Shown here: in pieces, positions 17,058 through 24,578 of the stretch
Numbering within the stretch: position 1 is the first letter of the stretch
How the letters are laid out: every line of letters starts with the position of its first letter
Source: Chitinophagaceae bacterium DXS
GTDB taxonomy: Bacteria; Bacteroidota; Bacteroidia; Chitinophagales; Chitinophagaceae
Assembly (NCBI GenBank): GCA_030345135.1
Contig: CP128386.1
Span: 4,959,133 to 5,023,132 of the forward strand
Direction of reading: 5' to 3'
Length of the DNA stretch: 64,000 nt
The notes under the pieces: generated by a model
Databases searched by the model: none
What the model saw: only the letters and a program-made list of their open reading frames with translations
What the model was told of the DNA's origin: nothing
Translations under genes and position numbers: made by a program

Positions 17058-17831
17058 ATGACATCTCAGGGAGAATGTAGATATTGCAAAAAGACGTTTA
17101 AGAAGACCAGCATTTCCAGGCATCTAATCGCAGAGCTAAAACAACGAGGACAGCAAAAAAAAGAAAAGGCAGGAAAATCTTTTCTTGTAAAAGTTGAACC
17201 GGATAAAAAGTATTATGGAGCCAGTGGATTCTTTTTATTCCTATGGTTAGATGGAGATGACACGATGGACAATATTGATATGTTTTTGAGAGATATATGG
17301 CTGGACTGTTGCGGACATCTGAGCGCTTTTTATAAACCCGTACAACGGAACAAAAGTGAGAATCAAGAAATTCATAGCCTAATGGAATTGCTTGAGAGTG
17401 GAGATGAAGCATTGCTTGAAAAACTAATGGAAGATAATTCTGGTGAAATTCCCTTTGAAGAAAAAGCAAAAGATATTTTATATAAAGATCTGCAATTGAA
17501 ATATCAGTATGATTTTGGTACTACTACTTACCTTACCGTTACGGTTGTAGAAGAGTTGGCCTTTGCAGCTGTTGATAATGAAGTACTGCTATCACGTAAT
17601 GAACCCCTGGAGATACTTTGTAGTGTATGTAGAAAAGAACCTGCTGTGAAAATATGCAGTGCAGACTGGGGCCTTTTTTGCGGCAAATGTGCTAAGAAGC
17701 ATGCTAAAGAATGTGAAGAATTTGATGACTATGGAAAACTACCTGTTGTTAATTCTCCGCGTATGGGTTGTTGTGGTTATGATGGCGGACGCATTGATAC
17801 AAAGCGTGACGGCTTTTTCAAAAAAAGGTAA
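17058..17831 (+). CDS. Zinc-finger protein with pRiA4b ORF-3-like core
   Basis: The 257-residue protein has three visible parts. Residues 7-22 form a C2H2-like finger (CRYC, then SRH). Residues about 40-170 (YYGASGFFLFLWLDGDDTM, FLRDIWLDCCGHLSAFY) resemble the plasmid pRiA4b ORF-3-like fold, sometimes found as a passenger of IS1096-type elements. The C-terminal part (188-239) carries cysteine pairs CSVC, CGKC and GCCG in a B-box-like zinc arrangement. The function is not known. The fold family is often linked to plasmids and mobile DNA, but no transposase sits next to it. It is monocistronic; the following 200 bases hold nothing I can support. Confidence 0.7.
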   Translation: MTSQGECRYCKKTFKKTSISRHLIAELKQRGQQKKEKAGKSFLVKVEPDKKYYGASGFFLFLWLDGDDTMDNIDMFLRDIWLDCCGHLSAFYKPVQRNKSENQEIHSLMELLESGDEALLEKLMEDNSGEIPFEEKAKDILYKDLQLKYQYDFGTTTYLTVTVVEELAFAAVDNEVLLSRNEPLEILCSVCRKEPAVKICSADWGLFCGKCAKKHAKECEEFDDYGKLPVVNSPRMGCCGYDGGRIDTKRDGFFKKR

Positions 17832-18040
17832 TTTGAATTTTCATTTCAAGCATAGCTTGGGCCTGTTGCAAAATAAGAACCTTGGCACAGTCATAATTGC
17901 GATGGGCTTTTGCGTTTGCTAACTATACTTGGGCTGATTGATGGAGGAAATGGAATTCAAATTAGCAGTTAATGTTTTCGAAGCCGCATAAGTAAGCATT
18001 ATTTCCAATTATTTGGTGAAGTTTGCTTCAAGGCTTCGTC

Positions 18041-18958
18041 TCAATTAAACGCCCTCCTGAACTCCAATGGCGATAAATCCGTTTTCGCTTTAAACAGCTT
18101 ACTAAAAGATTGAGGATATTCAAATCCCAGTGCATAGGCCACTTCACTTACAGATAAATTAGTGGTAGATAATTTTTCTTTTGCTTTTTCAATTAGCAGG
18201 TTGTGGATATGCTGCTGTGCATTGTATCCTGTTTGTGAACGCAGCATGTCACTTAAGTAGCTGGGTGAAAAATTCAATTGTTCTGCAAGATATTGAACAG
18301 TCGGAACGCCCTTTGTCAACAATATGTCGTCGTTGAAATATGCCTCTAAAACATCTTCGAGCTTTTGTAGTAATTCATTGTTGACTGCTTTGCGGGTTAG
18401 GAATTGACGTTTGTAAAAACGGTTGGCATAATTCAATAATAATTCAAGCTGGGCGATGATCACATCCTGGCTGAAATCGTCAATCCTGCTGTTTAATTCG
18501 TCTTCAATAAATTTAAAAACTGATGCGATGGTTGCGCTTTCTGTGTCGGATAAATGCAATGCTTCATTAACTGAATAGGAGAAGAAACTGTGCTGCTTAA
18601 TCTTTTTGGCTAACGGATAGGAAAGGAGGAAGTCGGGATGAATGATGAGCGTATAACCAGGATCAAGCGTGGTCTCGTCATGACCGCCTATTACTTGGTT
18701 GGGCGAAGCAAACAGAAGGCCACCACCATCAAAGTCATAATATCCCTGGCCATATCTAACCCTTCCTTTGAAACTGGTTTTATAGGAGATTTTGTAAAAG
18801 CTTAGAATGTGCGGGCGGCGCAATTTTTCGATATCAATTTTGCTGGTGGTATTGTTAATCAGGCTGATCAATGGATGAACTGGTGGCGGTAGCCCGATTT
18901 TTTTATGTACGTCAGATATTGAATCTGGTTTATGTGGTGTGTTTTCTTCTTTCTTCAT
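18041..18958 (-). CDS. AraC-family transcriptional regulator (second)
   Basis: The 305-residue protein is a full-length homologue of the regulator at 1941-2855, with identical phrases such as LIHPDFL, RQFLTRK and EKAKEKLSTT. The N-terminal part is a putative ligand-binding domain (HPLISLINNT, YGQGYYDFDGGGLLFASPNQV) and the C-terminal part is the AraC double HTH with SVSEVAYALGFEYPQSFSKLF. As at the first locus, a short-chain dehydrogenase gene lies just upstream on the same strand (19107-19844), so both SDR and AraC pairs look like copies of one regulatory module. The 148-bp space to that gene carries a copy of the CTCTGTG repeat. Confidence 0.88.
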   Translation of the reverse strand: MKKEENTPHKPDSISDVHKKIGLPPPVHPLISLINNTTSKIDIEKLRRPHILSFYKISYKTSFKGRVRYGQGYYDFDGGGLLFASPNQVIGGHDETTLDPGYTLIIHPDFLLSYPLAKKIKQHSFFSYSVNEALHLSDTESATIASVFKFIEDELNSRIDDFSQDVIIAQLELLLNYANRFYKRQFLTRKAVNNELLQKLEDVLEAYFNDDILLTKGVPTVQYLAEQLNFSPSYLSDMLRSQTGYNAQQHIHNLLIEKAKEKLSTTNLSVSEVAYALGFEYPQSFSKLFKAKTDLSPLEFRRAFN

Positions 18959-18980
18959 ACTTGATTTTTTTTAGCATGCA

Positions 18981-19073
18981 TTCTCCGTGCCACTCTGTGC
19001 CTGCTCTGCGAAACTCCGTGTAATTGTATTTTCTATTACATAGGAGAAAAGACAGGAGTAGACACGGAGTTGC
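18981..19073. repeat. Dispersed CTCTGTG/CACGGAG repeat, copy B
   Basis: The left part (TTCTCCGTGCCACTCTGTGC, then AACTCCGTGTAA) and the right part (GACACGGAGTTGCA) are partly inverted relative to each other around an A/T-rich centre. It occupies the gap between the SDR and AraC genes. Confidence 0.55.
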
Positions 19074-19106
19074 ACCGGGGTCTGCAAAAATGTAAGAATT
19101 GCTAAA

Positions 19107-19844
19107 TTACCATGGAATTTCTCCTGTTTCAGGATTTAATTCTTCGCTAAAATATTTTCCTGTAGGGCCATCATCACCAATCACGGCATATTTAACAACG
19201 CGCGTTCCGGCTTCCTCAACGGTGCCCGTTCCACGATGCTCATTAAAATCAGTCTTCGTAAAGCCCGGGTCAACGGAGTTCACTTTGAACGGTGTATCAC
19301 GTAATTCATATGCTAAAGCTACGGTGTACATATTCAATGCCGATTTTGAAGATTGATATACCGCGCCTTTATAATTGTAATAAATACTTGTCGGGTCACT
19401 AGCGAACGTTAATGATCCCTGGCTTGAACTCACGTTAACAATACGTGGCTCCGGTGCCTTTTGCAGTAAATCGATAAATGCCTGCGTAACCCTTACAACG
19501 CCAAATACATTGGTTTCATAAACTCTATTAAACTGGTCAATAGTAGCGGTAAGTGCTGTCTGCGGCCTGCCTCCGTTAATTCCCGCGTTATTGATCAGAA
19601 CATCCAGTACGTCCGTTTTTTTACCGATCTCATTACGTGCTTCATCCACTGATTGCTGTTTACTTACATCGATTTGCACGGCTTCTACGTTGTTTAAGCC
19701 TTCAGCTTTTAGTTTTTCTACAGCATCCGAACCATTTTGCAGATCGCGGCTGCCCAAATAAACATAATAGCCTTTGTGAAGCAATTGACGCGCGGTTTCA
19801 AAACCGATACTTTTATTTGCTCCTGTTATCAATACTTTTTTCAT
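19107..19844 (-). CDS. Short-chain dehydrogenase/reductase
   Basis: From the ATG at 19844 the protein has 245 residues and begins MKKVLITGANKSIG, placing the cofactor motif at 7-14; an upstream in-frame Met at 19871 adds nine residues and is less likely. NNAG is at 85-88, catalytic Ser140 or Ser141, Tyr163 and Lys167 (YQSSK). It is closer to the carbonyl-reductase-like SDRs than the enzyme at 2935-3681. The substrate is unknown; NADPH use is suggested by the Arg after the second strand (GSRD). It precedes an AraC regulator on the same strand and is likely controlled by it. Confidence 0.88.
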   Translation of the reverse strand: MKKVLITGANKSIGFETARQLLHKGYYVYLGSRDLQNGSDAVEKLKAEGLNNVEAVQIDVSKQQSVDEARNEIGKKTDVLDVLINNAGINGGRPQTALTATIDQFNRVYETNVFGVVRVTQAFIDLLQKAPEPRIVNVSSSQGSLTFASDPTSIYYNYKGAVYQSSKSALNMYTVALAYELRDTPFKVNSVDPGFTKTDFNEHRGTGTVEEAGTRVVKYAVIGDDGPTGKYFSEELNPETGEIPW

Positions 19845-20041
19845 TGCTTTTGAATTTAATTTCAACAGCAAAGTTCATTGCAGGTATTTCAATGGGTGTG
19901 TTCTAACTGAGGAATTTTGTGTTCAAATGCAAGATGTGGCCTCGGGCCGTATCTGGCGAAATTGGCGAATATGTTTTGTATTGCCGGAATCGACGGAAAT
20001 GCTGTTGATGAACCTTAATTTGCCATAATGCGATGAATACA

Positions 20042-20071
20042 ACTACTGGTTGTCAAATAACAACTAATAGT
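20042..20071. promoter_or_regulatory. Inverted repeat in front of the HTH-pentapeptide gene
   Basis: ACTACTGGTTG (20042-20052) and CAACTAATAGT (20061-20071) are inverted copies with two mismatches. It lies about 55 bases upstream of the -7 element. It may be an operator for the gene's own HTH domain, which is an inference. Confidence 0.4.
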
Positions 20072-20127
20072 AGCGTAATAACAACCAGGAAGTTCCGCCG
20101 TTTTGCCATTCCCGGAATAAGCCCCAA

Positions 20128-20135
20128 TATCTTTG
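20128..20135 (+). promoter_or_regulatory. Promoter -7 element
   Basis: TATCTTTG matches TAnnTTTG exactly, with TTTTG at 20101-20105 as a possible -33 element. The ATG is at 20172. Confidence 0.55.
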
Positions 20136-20171
20136 TGGTGTTGAAAAAATAAAACAAAAAAGATAGTAGAC

Positions 20172-21113
20172 ATGGACACAAATACGATCGGCAACAAAAT
20201 TGCCCAAGCACGAAAGGAAATGAATATGTCTCAGGCGCAACTGGCTCAACATCTGTTTATAAGCCCACAGGCAGTTGGAAAATGGGAGCGTGGAGAGTCA
20301 ATTCCCGACATTGTTACCCTTAACCGCCTCGCAGAGATTTTAGGTGTTGACCTTAATTATTTCTCAGAAAATTTTCAATCAGTCGACGAAACGTCGACTA
20401 TTAGGCGCATCGCGGCTAATATTGATGAAGAACAAGATGAACAGGAAGATGTCAATCTTCCAGGTTCATCGGAGCGGCAGCTGTTAACGGATTTCAGCGG
20501 GAGTAATCTGGTAACGAGCGACTTTGCCGGCGTTACCGCGCACAACAGGAAATTTAAAGCAAGTTCATTGCGGGGATCCGATTTCGCCGGGGCAGACCTG
20601 ACCGGCAGCTCGTTCATGAGCAGCGATGTACGCGAAGGCAATTTCGACAGCGCAGATCTGACAGATTGCCTCTTGTCCACCTGTGACCTCACTGATGCGA
20701 GCTTTAACAAGACCATCCTTGTGCGCACTGAATTCAATAAGTCAGAGCTGGCTGGTGCAAAATTCACCGATGTAAAACTGATCGACGTGAAGCTGACGAT
20801 CATCGACCTTAGAAAGACGATCTTTGAAAACTGCACATTTAATGATGTGGATTTTAAATATGCAGATCTGCGCGGAGTTTGCCTTAACGGGCAAACGTTT
20901 ATCGGCGCCAGGTTTAACAAGTCGGCGCTGAACGAGGCTACATTTAAAGGAGCTACACTCAAAAATGTATCTTTCCGTTCGCCTTATGCGCTGACTAATA
21001 AATATTACAAAGCCATCGCAACCATACACTTTGAAGGCGCAATGATGGATAAACTCACATATGCTGCACTTAAAGGCCTGGGGGCCGATTTATCAAAGGT
21101 TGCGGTTATATGA
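20172..21113 (+). CDS. XRE-type HTH protein with pentapeptide-repeat domain
   Basis: The 313-residue protein joins an N-terminal XRE/Cro helix-turn-helix (about 6-61, with MSQAQLAQHLFISPQAVGKW) to a linker rich in Glu/Asp/Gln (80-95) and then a long pentapeptide-repeat region (about 105-285) with the pattern A(D/N)LxG, for example GADLTGSSF and YADLRGVCL. Pentapeptide domains form right-handed quadrilateral helices that can mimic DNA or bind proteins such as gyrase. The HTH makes it a candidate transcription factor whose activity is set by a partner bound to the helix. It has its own promoter and an inverted repeat upstream. The regulated genes are unknown. Confidence 0.85.
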   Translation: MDTNTIGNKIAQARKEMNMSQAQLAQHLFISPQAVGKWERGESIPDIVTLNRLAEILGVDLNYFSENFQSVDETSTIRRIAANIDEEQDEQEDVNLPGSSERQLLTDFSGSNLVTSDFAGVTAHNRKFKASSLRGSDFAGADLTGSSFMSSDVREGNFDSADLTDCLLSTCDLTDASFNKTILVRTEFNKSELAGAKFTDVKLIDVKLTIIDLRKTIFENCTFNDVDFKYADLRGVCLNGQTFIGARFNKSALNEATFKGATLKNVSFRSPYALTNKYYKAIATIHFEGAMMDKLTYAALKGLGADLSKVAVI

Positions 21114-21314
21114 AGCAGGCAATAAGAGGCAAGTAAATTTAAGTAGTAGAATTGTAAAAGTTCCGAAGCTCGCCTCTTGCCCTGAATGAGCACAAACAAG
21201 GGGCGAATATTCTGCAGAATTACTCGCGCCTTAGTTAGATTGATTATTATTTCGGTGTAAGACGTCCCTCGTTAGATACTGTAAAAATCGTTTATAAAAA
21301 ATTAGTCGTCCGAA

Positions 21315-21767
21315 TCAGGCATCCGGAATTTCGGGCTCAACTAACTTTGCCAGTTTTTCCAGTGATTCCTGCCAGCCTAAATAGCACATTTCAGCGGGTA
21401 TGTTGGAAGGGATTCCTTCCTGTGTAATTTTTATTTCTGTACCTGCAACAGTTTTCCTGAGCCACACAGAGGTGGTCATTTCTCCTGGCATATTGGGATC
21501 ATCAAACGCATCGGTATATTTCAAAAACTCATTGGGTTTGAGTTCCAGGTATTTGCCGCCAAATGAATGGCTGTTGCCTGTTGAAAAATTCTGGAATGAC
21601 ATCTTATGCGAACCGCCTGCTTCTACTTTTATTTCGTGAACGGTGCAGAGAAATCCATACGGAGGCAACCATGACGCGATTGCCGTAGCATCGGTAAATG
21701 CGCGATATAATTTTTCCGGAGTTGTTTTAAGCATCCTGTGTAGCGAAACTGCATTGTTGCTGGACAT
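21315..21767 (-). CDS. AHSA1/SRPBCC-family protein
   Basis: The 150-residue protein is a START-like (SRPBCC) domain of the AHSA1 type: opening LHRMLKTTPEKLYRAFTDATAIASWLPP, middle GGKYLELKPNEFLKYTDAFDD and closing GWQESLEKLAKLVE. Members bind small hydrophobic ligands or modulate chaperones, and most bacterial ones have no assigned ligand. It has no signal peptide. Both neighbours are separate transcription units as far as spacing shows. Bacteroidota often have many paralogues of this gene near stress or detoxification enzymes, as here (VOC, MsrA). Confidence 0.85.
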   Translation of the reverse strand: MSSNNAVSLHRMLKTTPEKLYRAFTDATAIASWLPPYGFLCTVHEIKVEAGGSHKMSFQNFSTGNSHSFGGKYLELKPNEFLKYTDAFDDPNMPGEMTTSVWLRKTVAGTEIKITQEGIPSNIPAEMCYLGWQESLEKLAKLVEPEIPDA

Positions 21768-22057
21768 AAGATAGATTTTTGCTCCTACTCGTAAGGCTTT
21801 TCGGTGCCGCCCGTTTTTGTAGTGGTCGCTGCTCCACTTTGTGTTGGTTGTTAATTGAGTTCAACACAACAAAGATGATAAGAAGATTGAATTTTTATAG
21901 TGGCTGAATACGACAGTTTAAAGGTTAATTACGACTTTGTTGCAAGATCTTTATTCAAGAATTAAGACATTTATTGGACTTAAAGTTATTGATGCTTTAA
22001 TGTTATCGTATATCGCAGAAAACCTTGTTTTACGGTCACTAAGGATGAAGATACTCT

Positions 22058-22567
22058 TCACTTTGCCTTTTGCATTTGCTCAATGGCAGTCCATCCCTCC
22101 GGTGTGATGCCCATGATCTCGGTAACAACACCCAACGTTTGATAAGTGTCGAAAAACATCATTCGCGCAATCGGGTGGTCAACTGTACTGATGACTTCAC
22201 AACCCTGTTCACGCAAGTCATTGGTGATCCTCTCGAAATCGCTTACCGGCAATCTAAAAGCGAGGTGCTGAGTCCCTCCTGCGGGATATCGTGCGAGATA
22301 ATCATGAAACATGCTTTGGCCCGAAAGCGGTTGAACAAGTTCGATAAAGGTGCCTCCGTTATAAGTCTGAGTGGTTAGCCAATCGCCCGCCACCACCTTG
22401 CCATAGTAGGTCATATTCAGATCCTGCGCGCTGAAATGTTCCGGTTGAGGAAAGCCTGCAATACCGAGTGTCTTCGAAAGGAACTTGACGGCAGCGTGAA
22501 TGTCCGGAACCACCCAGCCTATTTGAGCAAATTCAAGTTCAGCGACGATGTTATTAATGTTGTTCAT
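22058..22567 (-). CDS. VOC/glyoxalase-family protein
   Basis: The 169-residue protein carries paired beta-alpha-beta-beta-beta modules of the vicinal oxygen chelate fold: FAQIGWVVPDIHAAVKFLSK, then GGTQHLAFRLPVSDFERI and LGVVTEIMG. Candidate metal ligands are His100 (GGTQHLAF), with Glu at TFIELVQ and TEIMG. It resembles glyoxalase or bleomycin-resistance-like dioxygenases of unknown substrate. It is cytosolic and appears to be a single-gene unit on the minus strand. Confidence 0.82.
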   Translation of the reverse strand: MNNINNIVAELEFAQIGWVVPDIHAAVKFLSKTLGIAGFPQPEHFSAQDLNMTYYGKVVAGDWLTTQTYNGGTFIELVQPLSGQSMFHDYLARYPAGGTQHLAFRLPVSDFERITNDLREQGCEVISTVDHPIARMMFFDTYQTLGVVTEIMGITPEGWTAIEQMQKAK

Positions 22568-22688
22568 GTTTGTTTATAGTTAGGTTAGTGGAGGCATAAA
22601 ATTAAAATACATTGGTTTGTCTCACAAGGCTATTTGCGCCAATATGAAGGCTGATTGCGACGGGCGAATGGCAGAAGTTGGGCAACGT

Positions 22689-22750
22689 CTGGCGCGAATG
22701 ATGCGCAGGATCACTCGTTTCTATTAAATTTCTAGCCGAACGTATAGGCG
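22689..22750. repeat. REP-like double palindrome, copy 1
   Basis: CTGGCGCGAATGATGCGCAG, then GGATCACTCGTTTCTA and a degraded GCCGAACGTATAGGC. It has the same layout as the better copies at 23226, 23684 and 23787, but the palindromes are less perfect. It is in the same orientation as copy 2. Confidence 0.6.
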
Positions 22751-22761
22751 TTTCAATTCTA

Positions 22762-22998
22762 TTAGATGGTAGTCTTGTTTTCTGGTTCCGAGCTCTTCAG
22801 CGTTAGAAAAGATAAAAGTTTCGATTTTAGTCGAACTATCTTGTTTTCCCGGTCATAAAGCTCTTCAAAACGATTATAGAAGAAATTAGCGTTGTGTGTT
22901 AAGTCATTGTGTTTATGTTCATCAAGAAAATCAATTTCCTTCTGAATGTCCAGTAATTCACTATTGCATATCTCAAGTAATCCCTTGTAAATGCCCAT
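22762..22998 (-). CDS. Small coiled-coil hypothetical protein
   Basis: The 78-residue protein is highly charged and predicted helical: LLEICNSELLDIQKEIDFLD, then NRFEELYDRENKIVRLKSKL. No family is recognised. It follows a 59-residue gene (23011-23190) by 12 bases on the same strand, so the two are probably co-transcribed. Codon use is AT-rich and the pair sits next to REP-like repeats and a dead transposase, which may mean recent arrival. A toxin-antitoxin role is possible by layout only. Confidence 0.5.
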   Translation of the reverse strand: MGIYKGLLEICNSELLDIQKEIDFLDEHKHNDLTHNANFFYNRFEELYDRENKIVRLKSKLLSFLTLKSSEPENKTTI

Positions 22999-23010
22999 CT
23001 TACTTTTAAA

Positions 23011-23190
23011 TTAAAACACGAATTTATTTACAACTAACTGATATGATTGTTCGTCGGTATGCATATCAATAACTCGCTCAAACTCTTTTAAGAATAGCCC
23101 TGTTCCTTTAAGTTGAGCCTTTATTTTAAGTGCAAATAAATCATCTAAGAATAAATAAATTTCATTGATTTCTGTGTCATTAAAATCCAT
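23011..23190 (-). CDS. Very small hypothetical protein (59 residues)
   Basis: The reading frame from the ATG at 23190 to the stop at 23011 encodes 59 residues beginning MDFNDTEINEIYLFLDDLF and ending VVNKFVF. It has mixed helix and strand character, is acidic at the N-terminus and has no recognised domain. It ends 12 bases before the 78-residue gene at 22762-22998, which supports a two-gene unit. The frame is clean and its amino-acid composition looks protein-like, but the short length keeps confidence moderate. Confidence 0.45.
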   Translation of the reverse strand: MDFNDTEINEIYLFLDDLFALKIKAQLKGTGLFLKEFERVIDMHTDEQSYQLVVNKFVF

Positions 23191-23225
23191 ATTGTATAAA
23201 ATTTAGTACCGTTTGTAAAGTGATT

Positions 23226-23286
23226 CTGGCGCGAGTGTTCCGCAGGATCACTCGTGTCTACTAGTTTCAAGCCGATTGTATCGGCG
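23226..23286. repeat. REP-like double palindrome, copy 2
   Basis: CTGGCGCGAGTGTTCCGCAG, then GATCACTCGTGTCTACTAG and the palindrome GCCGATTGTATCGGC. It abuts the 3' end of the transposase remnant and is in inverted orientation to copies 3 and 4, which abut its 5' side. Confidence 0.7.
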
Positions 23287-23288
23287 AT

Positions 23289-23605
23289 TCAATGCGATAA
23301 ACCCTCAAGTTTCAACAACCCACGACCGTTAGTACAATAATGCTTCGCGCTACTATATTTATAGTGCCGCGGCTCCCAAACCAATCCCGATCTTACCGGA
23401 TTGTTGTGCAGGTAATTTAATCTCTGCGAAAATTTTTCACTTGTGTCCAGTTCTATCGGATGATAGTCATGCTTTCAGAGTATTTTAAACTGTCAGTGAT
23501 AATTTGTTTGTAGCATTCCCTGCTGAATACATCGATCCAGCCGACAACGGTGAATGTCACAAAATGCGGAACAGCATCTTCGTTTACTTTGAATTTTGAA
23601 GACAT
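23289..23605 (-). pseudogene. REP-associated tyrosine transposase (RAYT) remnant
   Basis: From the ATG at 23605 the frame encodes SSKFKVNEDAVPHFVTFTVV and GWIDVFSRECYKQIITDSL, the N-terminus of a Y1/HUH REP-associated transposase. It reaches a stop after SMTIIR. In another frame, starting at the same spot, the sequence continues HPIELDTSEKFSQRLNYLHN and NPVRSGLVWEPRHYKYSS to a stop at 23289, the C-terminus of the same family. The middle, which should carry the HUH metal site and the catalytic tyrosine, is deleted, and the junction is frameshifted. About 90 of the usual 180 or more residues remain. REP-like palindromes flank it on both sides in inverted orientation, the expected arrangement for a RAYT. 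Confidence 0.8.
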
Positions 23606-23683
23606 AAGGTTTAGAGGCTGTGTTTCGCGCAAAAGTATGGATTTATTGTATTGGGGTATATGATATGTAACAGTGAAAGAATT

Positions 23684-23743
23684 GCCGATACAATCGGCTG
23701 GGAATTAGTAGACACGAGTGATTCTTCGGAACACTTGCGCCAG
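23684..23743. repeat. REP-like double palindrome, copy 3
   Basis: The palindrome GCCGATACAATCGGC is followed by TAGTAGACACGAGTGATTC and ACACTTGCGCCAG. Orientation is opposite to copies 1 and 2. The second hairpin has one mismatch more than copy 4. Confidence 0.7.
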
Positions 23744-23786
23744 AATTTAAGAACACGTGCCAGCTCGTCTTTTGTAGTGCAAAATC

Positions 23787-23846
23787 GCCGATACAATCGG
23801 CTCGGGATTGGTAGACACGAGTGATCCTTCGGAACACTCGCGCCAG
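23787..23846. repeat. REP-like double palindrome, copy 4
   Basis: This is the best-preserved copy: GCCGATACAATCGGC, then GGTAGACACGAGTGATCC and a second hairpin whose arms are CGAGTGATCC and GGAACACTCG, then CGCCAG. It lies just upstream of the Crp-like gene, where it may also affect the transcript start region. Confidence 0.75.
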
Positions 23847-23892
23847 TTCTAATATTTCTTCTATTTTTACGCCCTAACTTCTTACACCATAT

Positions 23893-24486
23893 ATGAGCCT
23901 GCAATCTCTCTTTGCCGCCTTCAATAAATATCTTCCCTTAACTGATGAAGAAAAAGACGCGTTGAGTGCCTGCACAACCGAACGCCGTCTTCGCCGCAGA
24001 CAGTTGATTTTGCAGGAAGGAGAAATATGTAAGCATTACACTTTTGTGGTAGATGGATGTTTTAAAAAGTATCATGTAGATACAAAGGGAGTGGAGCATA
24101 ACCTACAGTTTATCGCCGAGAATGATTGGATCACCGAGGTTGATAGTATTCATAATGTGAAACCAAGCCGCATGTTTATTGAGGCGATAGAACCGGCCAC
24201 AGTGCTACAAATTGCGCAGGGAGATCTCTATAATTTGCTTTCCCGGTATCAGAAAATGGAACGCATATTTCGGGTGATCATTGAGGATCGTTATGTTGCG
24301 CTTGAAAATCGATTATTGCAAACGATCAGCGAGACTGCGGAAGAACGATATCTTTCTTTTATGGAGCAGTATAGCAATTTGTCCTCGCGTTTGCCCAATA
24401 CACAAATAGCATCTTATCTCGGTATTACGCCTGAATTTCTTAGTAAGATCAGGGGTAATTTGTCTAAAAAGACCGAAAAGTCTTAA
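23893..24486 (+). CDS. Crp/Fnr-family transcriptional regulator
   Basis: The 197-residue protein has a cyclic-nucleotide-binding-like beta roll (about 25-115, RRQLILQEGEICKHYTFVVD and GCFKKYHVDTKGVEHNLQF) and a C-terminal winged helix (RLPNTQIASYLGITPEFLSK). It lacks an obvious cAMP-binding signature and Fe-S cysteines, as is usual for this large Bacteroidota subgroup, so the signal is unknown. The alpha/beta hydrolase gene starts 92 bases downstream on the same strand and may be its target or operon partner. A paralogue with the same architecture is at 26209-26787. Confidence 0.87.
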   Translation: MSLQSLFAAFNKYLPLTDEEKDALSACTTERRLRRRQLILQEGEICKHYTFVVDGCFKKYHVDTKGVEHNLQFIAENDWITEVDSIHNVKPSRMFIEAIEPATVLQIAQGDLYNLLSRYQKMERIFRVIIEDRYVALENRLLQTISETAEERYLSFMEQYSNLSSRLPNTQIASYLGITPEFLSKIRGNLSKKTEKS

Positions 24487-24578
24487 ACCAGATTAAGTCT
24501 TTTTCTTAAACTTCTTTATGGGTGCGGTTGCTCGTTTTAGTTCAATTTTGGTGAAACGAACATTGAAACAGAAAATTT

